NCBI RefSeq assembly: GCF_901538355.1
Contig: NZ_LR593887.1
Location: 2,208,920 to 2,272,919, forward strand
Direction: 5' to 3'
DNA length: 64,000 nucleotides
Source: Tuwongella immobilis
GTDB lineage: Bacteria; Planctomycetota; Planctomycetia; Gemmatales; Gemmataceae
Part shown: positions 8,109 to 15,855 of the stretch, piece by piece
Numbering within the stretch: position 1 is the first letter of the stretch
Layout: the number at the start of each line of letters is the position of its first letter
Position numbers and translations under genes: made by a program
The notes under the pieces: model-generated
What the model was told of the DNA's origin: nothing
The model's database searches: none
Seen by the model: only the letters and a program-made list of their open reading frames with translations

Positions 8109-9608
8109 TTACTCTTTCGGTGCCATATCGACCATGCCCGCGAGCGCTTTAATCACCATGGCGGAGGGGCGAGTGCCAGCTTGATAGCCCCACATCGAGT
8201 GGAGCAGTTCGTAGCTCATCAGCCCACACAGGAAAATCACGGGGACCGTGAAGAACAGCATGGCGATGGTGAAGGGACCCCACGGCGTGGGACGATAGAC
8301 ACCCGCCGGGGCGACTTCGTCTTCGTCCTCGTCATCGTCGTTTTTGCGGGCACCCGCAAGAGCCTTACTCGCCGAATCGCTGGTATCCAGATCATCGTAG
8401 TCGAGTTCATCATCATCATCCGCTGCCCGGCGGCGACGCGACGAACGACCCGCTTGCAGGTCTTCATCCACAACGACCACTTCGGAGGCCGATTCATCGA
8501 GCGGCGCTTCGTCGTCATCCAAGGCCAGATCGGATGACCCTTCGAGATCGGTATCGGCTTCTTCGAGTTCAAGCGATTCCGAGGCCGAATCTTCGACAGC
8601 CGGAATATCGAAATCGGTTTCGAAGATGTCGCCGCTTGGCTTGTCGATTTCCAGCGACGATGCGGGATCGTCGTCCATCATCGAATCCGGGGCCAAATCC
8701 GGCAGTTCGAGATCGAATTCGCTCGATTCTTCGTTCGCGAGATTCATGCTCGAACGCGGGCCTTTGTGACGTCCCGTGGACGAGGCATTGGTATCCAGGC
8801 TCAGTTCGAAGTCGATATCTTCGTCGGGGTTGGAATCGGCCGGGCGAGATGCTGCCCCACCCAACGTCTTCGGACCTTTGCCTTCCAGCGAGATCCCCGA
8901 ATCGGCAGGCGAGCCGAGGTTGATGCCGCTTTCGCCGCCACGATTGCCCGAACGCGACACTGGGAGATCACCCAGCGACACTTCTTCGCTGTCGGCATCG
9001 GACGAGACATCCAGTTGGAAGTCGCTGGAGCCATCGAGTTGCAGGTCGAATTCCGAGCTATCCGCGGAGGCATCCGCGTTCAGCTTCACGCTGGAATTCC
9101 CGGCAACCGGCGGTGCATCGGGATTGGAATCATCCAATTGGAGCGAGAACGGGGCATCATCGGAGCCACCCGCATTCCCGATCGATGGCGACTTGGTGCC
9201 GAGCTTCACATCCGAGTCAATGGGACGCGAATCGTCGGGGGTCATGACAAACATGTCATCATCGCCACCGAGATCGAGCGGCTCATCATCCGAAGCGGGG
9301 GAACCGATCGAGGATGCCGCGGTGGTGGATTCGTTGTTTTGGAATCCGAACGGAGATGGAGCCACGTCCGCTTGGACAGTCGGTTCCGGTGCATCGAACA
9401 TGAGCGGGTCAATCGCCAGATCCGGCGAGCTGTCTTCGCCCATGGATCGGGCCAGATCGTCAATATCGGTGGCACGGAATCGAAGGGTCGCCCCGTCGCG
9501 GAACGGACGGATGGCCTTCCATTCTTCCCGGAGGCGACGTTTCATCTCTTCGGGCGTGATGCCGAGACGCTGGGCAGCCTCTTCAAGCGTGTAGTAGTTC
9601 TGCGCCAT
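8109..9608 (-). CDS. HTH-headed acidic protein with C-terminal membrane anchor
   Basis: A 499-aa protein in three parts. Residues 1-55 (YYTLEEAAQRLGITPEEMKRRLRE...) look like an excisionase/MerR-type winged helix. Residues about 60-415 are low-complexity and very rich in Asp, Glu and Ser, probably disordered. The last 65 residues hold a strongly hydrophobic segment (GPFTIAMLFFTVPVIFLCGL) and a weaker one. Such an arrangement would tether the acidic region and DNA-binding-like head to the inner membrane. A strong strand-specific codon pattern makes the opposite ORFs shadows. No clear Shine-Dalgarno. Function unknown; similar proteins occur in Gemmata relatives. Confidence 0.8.
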   Translation of the reverse strand: MAQNYYTLEEAAQRLGITPEEMKRRLREEWKAIRPFRDGATLRFRATDIDDLARSMGEDSSPDLAIDPLMFDAPEPTVQADVAPSPFGFQNNESTTAASSIGSPASDDEPLDLGGDDDMFVMTPDDSRPIDSDVKLGTKSPSIGNAGGSDDAPFSLQLDDSNPDAPPVAGNSSVKLNADASADSSEFDLQLDGSSDFQLDVSSDADSEEVSLGDLPVSRSGNRGGESGINLGSPADSGISLEGKGPKTLGGAASRPADSNPDEDIDFELSLDTNASSTGRHKGPRSSMNLANEESSEFDLELPDLAPDSMMDDDPASSLEIDKPSGDIFETDFDIPAVEDSASESLELEEADTDLEGSSDLALDDDEAPLDESASEVVVVDEDLQAGRSSRRRRAADDDDELDYDDLDTSDSASKALAGARKNDDDEDEDEVAPAGVYRPTPWGPFTIAMLFFTVPVIFLCGLMSYELLHSMWGYQAGTRPSAMVIKALAGMVDMAPKE

Positions 9609-9952
9609 AGTAGGGACTCGTAGCCTGCTGAACCGGAGGATGAAACGTGAGACGCTGTCGATGCAACACTTTCTACTGCGATTGTAATCGAGAATCGCAC
9701 AAACGCAAATGAACTCGACGGGGATCGGTCATCGACTGCGAAAGATACGACCGATTAGATAGATTGTACGGGCCGTGTCGAGCGAGGAAAAGTACGTTGA
9801 CCTCGAAGCGGGGCTTTCCACGATGTCACAGTCCCTAAGTGGATTCGCGGATTGGCGGTCAGCCTTGCAAAAAATCTGGCAAACCCCCCTTGTGGCCCCC
9901 CCAAAGTGACGCTAAAGTAGTGGTGTTGGAAGCGAATGCGTCCAATAGTGCA
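9609..9952. other. intergenic region upstream of the tRNA-Asp pair
   Basis: 344 nt between the divergent start of the HTH protein (minus) and the first tRNA (plus). It holds a small inverted repeat (GCGATT...AATCGC near 9678-9698), a C-rich run at 9883-9902 and the tRNA promoter candidate at 9890-9918. I find no coding potential; the minus-strand ORF across the tRNAs is a translation of antisense tRNA. Confidence 0.5.
9890..9918 (+). promoter_or_regulatory. candidate sigma-70 promoter for tRNA-Asp genes
   Basis: TTGTGG (9890-9895) and TAAAGT (9913-9918) separated by 17 nt, ending about 35 nt before the first tRNA. Match to consensus is moderate; position fits well. Confidence 0.4.
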
Positions 9953-10026
<74 letters not shown>

Positions 10027-10030
10027 CCTC

Positions 10031-10062
10031 ACAAACGCCGTAGTCAACTCTGCGGCGTTTGT
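10031..10062 (+). terminator. terminator between the two tRNA-Asp genes
   Basis: A 13-bp stem (10031-10043 with 10050-10062, one T-G pair) and a 6-nt loop start 4 nt after tRNA copy 1; the 3' arm ends in GTTTGT and is followed by TCGTTTGT. Confidence 0.65.
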
Positions 10063-10078
10063 TCGTTTGTGATTGCTT

Positions 10079-10152
<74 letters not shown>

Positions 10153-10164
10153 TCTGAAATTCGC

Positions 10165-10195
10165 AAAACCGTGGGCCATATGCCTGCGGTTTTTT
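10165..10195 (+). terminator. intrinsic terminator after tRNA-Asp copy 2
   Basis: A 12-bp stem (10165-10176 with 10182-10193, two G-T pairs), 5-nt loop and a run of six T at 10190-10195. This is the most canonical rho-independent signal near the tRNAs. Confidence 0.85.
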
Positions 10196-10338
10196 CGTTT
10201 CCAATTCCAATCCACCAGCCCGCATTTCGCTTGATGGAATGGATCGGGGCGAGTCTCGGATGCGAAACTCGCCTGATTGTTGGCCTGTTCATTCGACGGC
10301 GATTTCGCTTCCGCAACTCTCGCCCATTCGACGCAGGC

Positions 10339-11127
10339 TTACTTCTTGCTGAGATCCTTCACGCGGATGTTGCGATAGCGCACGTACGATTTCGTATAGT
10401 CGCCGCCACCATGGACTTGCAGCGCGATGCCACCGGCATCAGGCAGGCGCTTTTCCGTGTCGGTGAATTCCATGAACTTCACGCCCTTGATCCACGTGGT
10501 GATCGTGGGGGGATTGCCGACAATGCGGGCGCGCAGTTCGTTCCATTCGCCGTGCTTCCAGAATTGCGGCCAGTCCTTCGGGGCGACCGGCAGCTTCGTG
10601 GGGGCATCGGATACCGTGATGTCGGTCACTTCGTTGCGGAAGTTGAAGTTGCGCACATGCGGCTTGCCACCAATTCCTTCACCGTAAATGCCCATGAGAT
10701 TGCCGCCGCTGTGGTAATCGATCATGGCTTGGTAGCATTTACCGTCTTCGGTGCTGCGCAGGAACAGTCCAGAATCGGGGATGAAGTCATTCTTCATTTC
10801 CAGGGCGACTTCGAAATCGGTGAATTTCTGGTCGGTGATGATGATGCCGCCGTTGCCGGGAACGTCTTGGCTGCCGATGATGGCTCCGTTTTCGATCACC
10901 CACTTGCCGCCGGATTGATTCTTGCTGGTGCGGCTGTGTCCGGTCTTGGCGCTGATGTGCCAACCCGTGAGCGACTTTCCGTCAAACAAGGAGACGAACC
11001 CATCTTCGGAGAAGGTCTCGGGTTTGGGGAGATTTGATTCTGCCGCGACGCTGACAGCGCGTTGCGGTATCATCAGAGCGGCCAAGGTGATGGCGATCAG
11101 CGAAAAGCCGAGGAAGAGTCGGCGCAT
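10339..11127 (-). CDS. secreted DUF1080 (3-keto-disaccharide hydrolase-like) protein
   Basis: A 262-aa protein with an N-terminal signal peptide (MRRLFLGFSLIAITLAALMI... to about residue 29) and one DUF1080 domain: GFVSLFDGKSLTGWH at the front, a central SGLFLRS, and IALQVHGGGDYTKSYVRYRNIRVKDL at the end. DUF1080 domains have a concanavalin-like jelly-roll fold, are abundant in planctomycetes, and some members hydrolyse 3-keto glycosides. Start at ATG 11127 has AAGAGGAC as RBS; the frame is open to 11394 but without signal peptide. Probably periplasmic carbohydrate processing. Confidence 0.88.
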   Translation of the reverse strand: MRRLFLGFSLIAITLAALMIPQRAVSVAAESNLPKPETFSEDGFVSLFDGKSLTGWHISAKTGHSRTSKNQSGGKWVIENGAIIGSQDVPGNGGIIITDQKFTDFEVALEMKNDFIPDSGLFLRSTEDGKCYQAMIDYHSGGNLMGIYGEGIGGKPHVRNFNFRNEVTDITVSDAPTKLPVAPKDWPQFWKHGEWNELRARIVGNPPTITTWIKGVKFMEFTDTEKRLPDAGGIALQVHGGGDYTKSYVRYRNIRVKDLSKK

Positions 11128-11260
11128 GGTATGTCCTCTTGGAAGAAGCCGGTGGGGGAGTTTCCTGTCGCTGATGGTGACCGCTGGTGAGACAATCAGC
11201 AACTGAAAAATAGGCGATTGAACGATTTCGCAGCCAGACACGCGATTGAGGAGCGATTCG

Positions 11261-11956
11261 ATGGCGGAGCAGACAAGTCGGCGAGTGGTAATCACCGGGG
11301 CAACTCGCGGGATTGGCGAAGCGTTGGTGCATGCGTTGATTGCGCTGGGGCACACCGTGATTGGGTGCGGTCGCTCGTCCACGGCGATTGCCACCCTGCA
11401 ACAGCGTTACCCGCAACCGCATCAGTTCACCACGCTGGATGTGACCGATGCGGCGGCGGTGTCGCAGTGGGCGAATGCGGCGATGGATTCGCTGGGTGTG
11501 CCGGATCTGCTCATCAACAACGCCGCAGTGCTGAATCGGTTGGCTCCGCTGTGGGAGATTCCGACGGAAGAATTCGATCATCTGATTGATGTGAATGTGA
11601 AAGGGGTAGCGAATGTGCTGCGTGCGTTTTTGCCGAGGATGGTCGAACGCCGCACGGGAGTGATTGTGAATCTGTCGTCGGGGTGGGGACGTTCGACGTC
11701 GCCCGAGGTGGCCCCGTATTGTGCGAGCAAATATGCGATTGAAGGGCTGACCTTGGCGTTGGCCGAAGAATTGCCACGCGGAATGGTCGCCGTGCCGCTC
11801 AGTCCCGGAACGGTGAATACCGACATGCTCCGATCGGCCTGGGGTTCCACGGCCCACGCTTCGCCATCGCCGGAACAATGGGCCGCCAAAGCCGCGCCGT
11901 TCCTGCTCAAACTCGGCCCGCGAGACAATGGCCGTTCGTTGAGCATCCAGGGGTGA
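11261..11956 (+). CDS. short-chain dehydrogenase/reductase (SDR)
   Basis: A 231-aa classical SDR. TGATRGIG near residue 12 is the NAD(P)-binding glycine motif, INNAAVL the NAG-type strand-4 motif, and the catalytic triad is Ser in NLSSGW with YCASK (Tyr, Lys). The start at ATG 11261 is favoured over TTG 11246 because GAGGAG lies just upstream. It ends with a short C-terminus (NGRSLSIQG). The cofactor-binding region GRSS suggests NADP(H). Substrate unknown and neighbours do not indicate a pathway. Confidence 0.88.
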   Translation: MAEQTSRRVVITGATRGIGEALVHALIALGHTVIGCGRSSTAIATLQQRYPQPHQFTTLDVTDAAAVSQWANAAMDSLGVPDLLINNAAVLNRLAPLWEIPTEEFDHLIDVNVKGVANVLRAFLPRMVERRTGVIVNLSSGWGRSTSPEVAPYCASKYAIEGLTLALAEELPRGMVAVPLSPGTVNTDMLRSAWGSTAHASPSPEQWAAKAAPFLLKLGPRDNGRSLSIQG

Positions 11957-12126
11957 TTTTGCTCGAACGATCAGGTGGGTGTTCGGTCGATTTGGGCCGA
12001 CAATCCGACGAACCGGTAAAATCGGTACTCGTCGGTTGGTGGATCACCGGTTATGATAGCGGCGGGACTCGTGTCGAGGATCGCCCTCGATAGCCTCGAT
12101 TGTCATTGCCGTTCGGTAACTCATCC

Positions 12127-13353
12127 ATGTCGTCTCCGATCATCGCTCGACTCGGGATCGGCTCCCCATTGCCGGATCGCTCCAACCAGTTCAAAGACCG
12201 GTTTGTCGTCCAGCAACACCCGTGGCCACTCGGCGATTTCAAGTTGCTGCAACCGGCATCGGTGATTTTACTGGAATGCTCCGAGACGCATTTGGTCGAT
12301 GCCGCCGATTGGTGCCGACGCTATCGATCGATTCTGAACGAACCGTATCAGCCGATCGTCTGGATTCTCCCCCGCCACACGCCGGAATGGGTGCAAATGG
12401 CGTTGGACGCTGGTGCCGATGTCTGCCTCGCCTCGCCGGTGCCGTTGGAACTGCTGGCCTCGCAATTGCATGCGCTCTTGCGAAGCCGGCCCGTCTGGGA
12501 TCGACTGCGGAGCCGGGCCGATGATGCCGCCCGCATCAACGCCCAATTGCAGCAAGCGTATCGGCAGATGGATCAGGATTTGGAGCTGACGCGACGCATT
12601 CAGCGGACGTTCGGCCCTCGAATTACCGCAAAATTGGGCAATTGTCAGTTCGCACTCTGCCATCGCCCACGCAGTCGAGTCGGGGGTGACTTCTTTGAGC
12701 AAATCCGCTTGGATGAGCAGCACGTTGCCCTTTGTCTGGGCGATGCCTTGGGGCGAAGTGGCGCGGCCGGAAGTTTGCTGGGAATCTTCGTGAAAACGAC
12801 CCTGCAAACCAAGGAAATCGTCGGGCGATCCTATCGACTGATTCCGCCGGATGAAATTTTGCGGCGAGTGAACCGCGAATTGCTGTCGCTGGGCATGCTC
12901 GAACCGCCGTTGGTGACGATGTTGTATGCCCAGTTGAACATTCACGACGGTCGGATTGATTTCGCGCGAGCCGGTCAGCCTGCGCCGCTACTGATTCCGA
13001 AGGATGGATCGCTGGCGTATTGGACACACGGCGGGATGTTCTTGGGGATGGGGGAAAATCGCTATCCCACCAAAACAGCGCAATTGCGAGCGGGGGATAA
13101 ACTGCTCTTGGTCTCCGATGGAATCCATCAATCGGAGGATCAACCCGATTCCGGCGGGCGGTTGATGGAAGTGGCGGAGCAATGTCGGCATCTGCCGATT
13201 CAGGCGTTTGTCGATCAGGTGGCCCATGGGTTGCTGCAATCGAACCAATTGGTGGACGATGTGACTCTGGTGGGAGTCGAATTTGCTCCGCAGAGTGCCG
13301 CCAGTTCGAATTCCGCATCGACTCCCGCTGGGCAAGCGACCGATGCCCGCTAG
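12127..13353 (+). CDS. PP2C/SpoIIE-type phosphatase with degenerate receiver domain
   Basis: A 408-aa regulator. Residues about 40-120 resemble the last strands of a response-regulator receiver (VILLECSE...PIVWILPRHTP...ALDAGADVCLASPVPLELL...LHALLR), but the first strands are missing, Glu50 occupies the place expected for the phospho-accepting Asp, and the usual Lys of the K-P motif is Ser. A coiled-coil linker (about 130-165) leads to an RsbU/SpoIIE phosphatase domain with metal-binding GGDFF (186-190), GDALGRS (205-211) and a terminal DDVTLV. It likely dephosphorylates an anti-sigma antagonist in a partner-switch pathway; no STAS or kinase partner is adjacent. Confidence 0.85.
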   Translation: MSSPIIARLGIGSPLPDRSNQFKDRFVVQQHPWPLGDFKLLQPASVILLECSETHLVDAADWCRRYRSILNEPYQPIVWILPRHTPEWVQMALDAGADVCLASPVPLELLASQLHALLRSRPVWDRLRSRADDAARINAQLQQAYRQMDQDLELTRRIQRTFGPRITAKLGNCQFALCHRPRSRVGGDFFEQIRLDEQHVALCLGDALGRSGAAGSLLGIFVKTTLQTKEIVGRSYRLIPPDEILRRVNRELLSLGMLEPPLVTMLYAQLNIHDGRIDFARAGQPAPLLIPKDGSLAYWTHGGMFLGMGENRYPTKTAQLRAGDKLLLVSDGIHQSEDQPDSGGRLMEVAEQCRHLPIQAFVDQVAHGLLQSNQLVDDVTLVGVEFAPQSAASSNSASTPAGQATDAR

Positions 13354-13393
13354 AATAGGGTGTTGACAGCAGCGACGGTCTGGAGGCGGTATC

Positions 13394-14470
13394 GTGTGGT
13401 CAGTTCTGGAAAAAAAACTCACTCGATTTGAAGAACTGGAACGGCAGATGGCCGATCCAGACATCGCCGCGGACCCGGTGAAATGCTCGCAGATTGCCCG
13501 CGAGCATGGCAGCCTTGCCCGAATGGCGCAACAGGCCCGCACCTACCGACAACTCGAATCGCAGATCGCCCAGACAGAGGCGATGTTGACCAGCGAAACC
13601 GATCCCGAAATGCGGGAAATGGCAGGCGAAGATCTGTCTGCCTATCGGCAAGAATTCGCGGATTTGCAGCGGGAATTGGAAGATCTGCTGCTGGTCACAC
13701 CGGAAGACGAAATCCCCAGCCTGATCGTGGAAGTGCGGGCCGGTGTCGGGGGCGATGAGGCGGCACTCTTCGCCGGCGATCTCTACGAAATGTACACCCG
13801 CTATTGCCGCGCTCAGGGGTTGAAGGTCGAAGAAATCAGCTTTAGTCCCGGCGAACAGGGCGGCTTCAAGGAAGTCGTGTTTGGGGTGAGTGGCAACGGC
13901 GTTTATCGCCATTTGCGTTACGAATCCGGCGGCCACCGCGTGCAGCGGGTGCCGAAGACGGAAACCAAAGGCCGCATTCATACATCGCTCGCCACGGTGG
14001 CCGTATTGCCCGAACCAGACGAGGTTTCCGTCGAAATTCGACCGCAGGATCTGGAATGGGAAACCATGCGGGCGGGCGGTGCCGGGGGGCAGCACGTCAA
14101 CAAGACCGAATCGGCAGTGCGGGTCCGTCACCTTCCCACCGGCGTGGAAGTGAAGTGCCAAGACGAGCGCTCGCAACATAAGAACCGAGAACGGGCGATG
14201 CGGATTCTGCGCTCGCGGGTGTACGAAATTCAACAAGCGAAAGTCCATGCCGAACGGGCGGAGTTTCGCAAAACGCAGCTCGGCTCGGGGGATCGCAACG
14301 AACGGATTCGCACCTACAATTTCTCCGAGAATCGAGTGACCGATCATCGCATCGAAGTCAGTCTGTATTCGTTGGATTTGGTGCTTCTGGGTCAGTTGGA
14401 TCCGCTGATTCAACTGCTCCAACAGCACGACCGGGAACAACGGTTGGCTCAGTTGCTGGAAAAACCGTAA
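13394..14470 (+). CDS. prfA: peptide chain release factor 1
   Basis: A 358-aa class I release factor. The catalytic GGQ motif is at residues 231-233 within [16 protein letters not shown], and the stop-codon recognition tripeptide is PKT (187-189) within [17 protein letters not shown], the PxT form that marks RF1 (UAA/UAG) rather than RF2. Starts at GTG 13394 with GGAGG 7 nt upstream. It is followed within 30 nt by prmC, whose product methylates the GGQ glutamine, the usual functional pairing. Confidence 0.97.
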   Translation: MWSVLEKKLTRFEELERQMADPDIAADPVKCSQIAREHGSLARMAQQARTYRQLESQIAQTEAMLTSETDPEMREMAGEDLSAYRQEFADLQRELEDLLLVTPEDEIPSLIVEVRAGVGGDEAALFAGDLYEMYTRYCRAQGLKVEEISFSPGEQGGFKEVVFGVSGNGVYRHLRYESGGHRVQRVPKTETKGRIHTSLATVAVLPEPDEVSVEIRPQDLEWETMRAGGAGGQHVNKTESAVRVRHLPTGVEVKCQDERSQHKNRERAMRILRSRVYEIQQAKVHAERAEFRKTQLGSGDRNERIRTYNFSENRVTDHRIEVSLYSLDLVLLGQLDPLIQLLQQHDREQRLAQLLEKP

Positions 14471-14497
14471 GATTCATGCAAGGAAGCAGTGATTCTG

Positions 14498-15385
14498 ATG
14501 GCTACCGAATCGACGGATAATCAGCCTTGGACGATTCAACGACTGCTCACCTGGACCGAGCAATTTCTGCGCAGCAAGCAGATTGAGTCGCCCCGGCTGG
14601 AGGCACAACTGCTGCTGGCGCACGTCCTTCGGGTGCCGAAGATCCAGTTGTACGTGCGATCTGCCGAGATTCCCAGTGAGGCCGACCGGACCACCTTCCG
14701 CACCCTGCTGAAGCGGCGAGTGGAAGGGATGCCGGTGGAATATCTCATCGGCGTGCGTGAGTTTTTTCTGCTGCCGTTTCGAGTGACGCCGGCGGTACTG
14801 ATTCCGCGACCCGATACCGAAGTGCTGGTGCTGGAAGGGTTAAAGCGCATTCGCCCGCTCTCTGCGCCGCGTGTGTTGGATCTCGGCACTGGCTCGGGGG
14901 CGATTGCGGTGGTCATTGCCAAGCAGCACGCCCAAGCGCGAGTGACGGCGGTGGATATTTCGCCCGAAGCGCTGGAAGTGGCGGCGGGGAATGCCGAATC
15001 CAACGGCGTCGCCGATCGGGTGCAGTTCCTGCAAGGCGATTTGCTTGCGCCGGTGGCCCGTGATGCGCGATTTGATCTGATTGTCAGCAATCCGCCGTAC
15101 ATTGCACACGATGAATTCCCGGGGTTGGATCGCGAAGTCCGCGATTTCGAGCCACGACTCGCACTCGATGGCGGGGTCGATGGACTCGATTTCTATCGCC
15201 GATTGGCTGTGGAGACGATTCCATTTCTCGCCGCCAACGGCGCGTTGATGGTGGAAATTGGCTACACGCAAGATGTGCTAGTCCGCACCATCCTGGAACA
15301 TCAGGGGTGGCAGGTCGAACAGACGTTTTCCGATGGCGCGGGACATCCCCGAGTCATCGCCGCCTCGCGGTTGCAGACCGCTTAA
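14498..15385 (+). CDS. prmC: peptide chain release factor N5-glutamine methyltransferase
   Basis: A 295-aa HemK/PrmC protein. The N-terminal helical domain (about 1-85) recognises the release factor; the Rossmann methyltransferase domain has the SAM-binding LDLGTGSGAIAV and the catalytic NPPY at 198-201. Start at ATG 14498 chosen over GTG 14489 because AAGGAAG at 14480-14486 is too close to the GTG. Immediately downstream of prfA and overlapped in context by the nuclease gene's leader. Confidence 0.95.
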   Translation: MATESTDNQPWTIQRLLTWTEQFLRSKQIESPRLEAQLLLAHVLRVPKIQLYVRSAEIPSEADRTTFRTLLKRRVEGMPVEYLIGVREFFLLPFRVTPAVLIPRPDTEVLVLEGLKRIRPLSAPRVLDLGTGSGAIAVVIAKQHAQARVTAVDISPEALEVAAGNAESNGVADRVQFLQGDLLAPVARDARFDLIVSNPPYIAHDEFPGLDREVRDFEPRLALDGGVDGLDFYRRLAVETIPFLAANGALMVEIGYTQDVLVRTILEHQGWQVEQTFSDGAGHPRVIAASRLQTA

Positions 15386-15405
15386 GGGCTCACTTGGAGG
15401 ATGGC

Positions 15406-15804
15406 ATGCAAGTCGAAATGCGGCTGAAGCGAATTGTCATCAGCGAAGTCAGCGATCAACAGCAAGTGGTGCTGCGCGAAATCGATGGCGATCGCAGCTT
15501 TACGATCATCATTGGCATTTTCGAGGCCACCAGCATCGATCGCCGGGTGAAACAAATGTCGTCGCCGCGGCCACTTACGCATGATCTGCTGGTGAGCATC
15601 ATCGATCGCATGGGCGGCGAACTGCAAGACATTGTGATTAGCGATTTGCGAGAACATACCTATTTCGCCAAGCTCCGCATCCGGCAGGATGGGGAAATTC
15701 TCGAAATCGATTCTCGCCCCAGCGATGCGATTGCCATCGCCGTCACCGCGAAGGTGCCCATCTTCGTCTCGGAAGAAGTGCTCCGAGATTCCCAGGCGGA
15801 TTGA
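15406..15804 (+). CDS. bifunctional nuclease (BFN) family protein
   Basis: A 132-aa single-domain DUF151/BFN protein with the family features IIIGIFEA near residue 45, RPLTHDLL, and a closing RPSDAIAIAV...PIFVSEEVL segment. Characterised homologues have DNase and RNase activity, and this family is common in planctomycetes, Thermotoga and actinobacteria. GGAGG lies 5 nt before ATG 15406. It follows prmC by 20 nt and is probably cotranscribed. Physiological role uncertain. Confidence 0.85.
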   Translation: MQVEMRLKRIVISEVSDQQQVVLREIDGDRSFTIIIGIFEATSIDRRVKQMSSPRPLTHDLLVSIIDRMGGELQDIVISDLREHTYFAKLRIRQDGEILEIDSRPSDAIAIAVTAKVPIFVSEEVLRDSQAD

Positions 15805-15855
15805 TCCTCTCCCGCGTCGGTTCGGTTCCCTCCTCACGCCCCACGAGAGATTGCC

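Noticed and set aside
8766-9623. 285-aa and 272-aa plus-strand ORFs opposite the acidic HTH protein
   Set aside because: Their Arg- and Ser-rich composition mirrors the Asp/Glu/Ser codons of the minus-strand gene; not independent genes.
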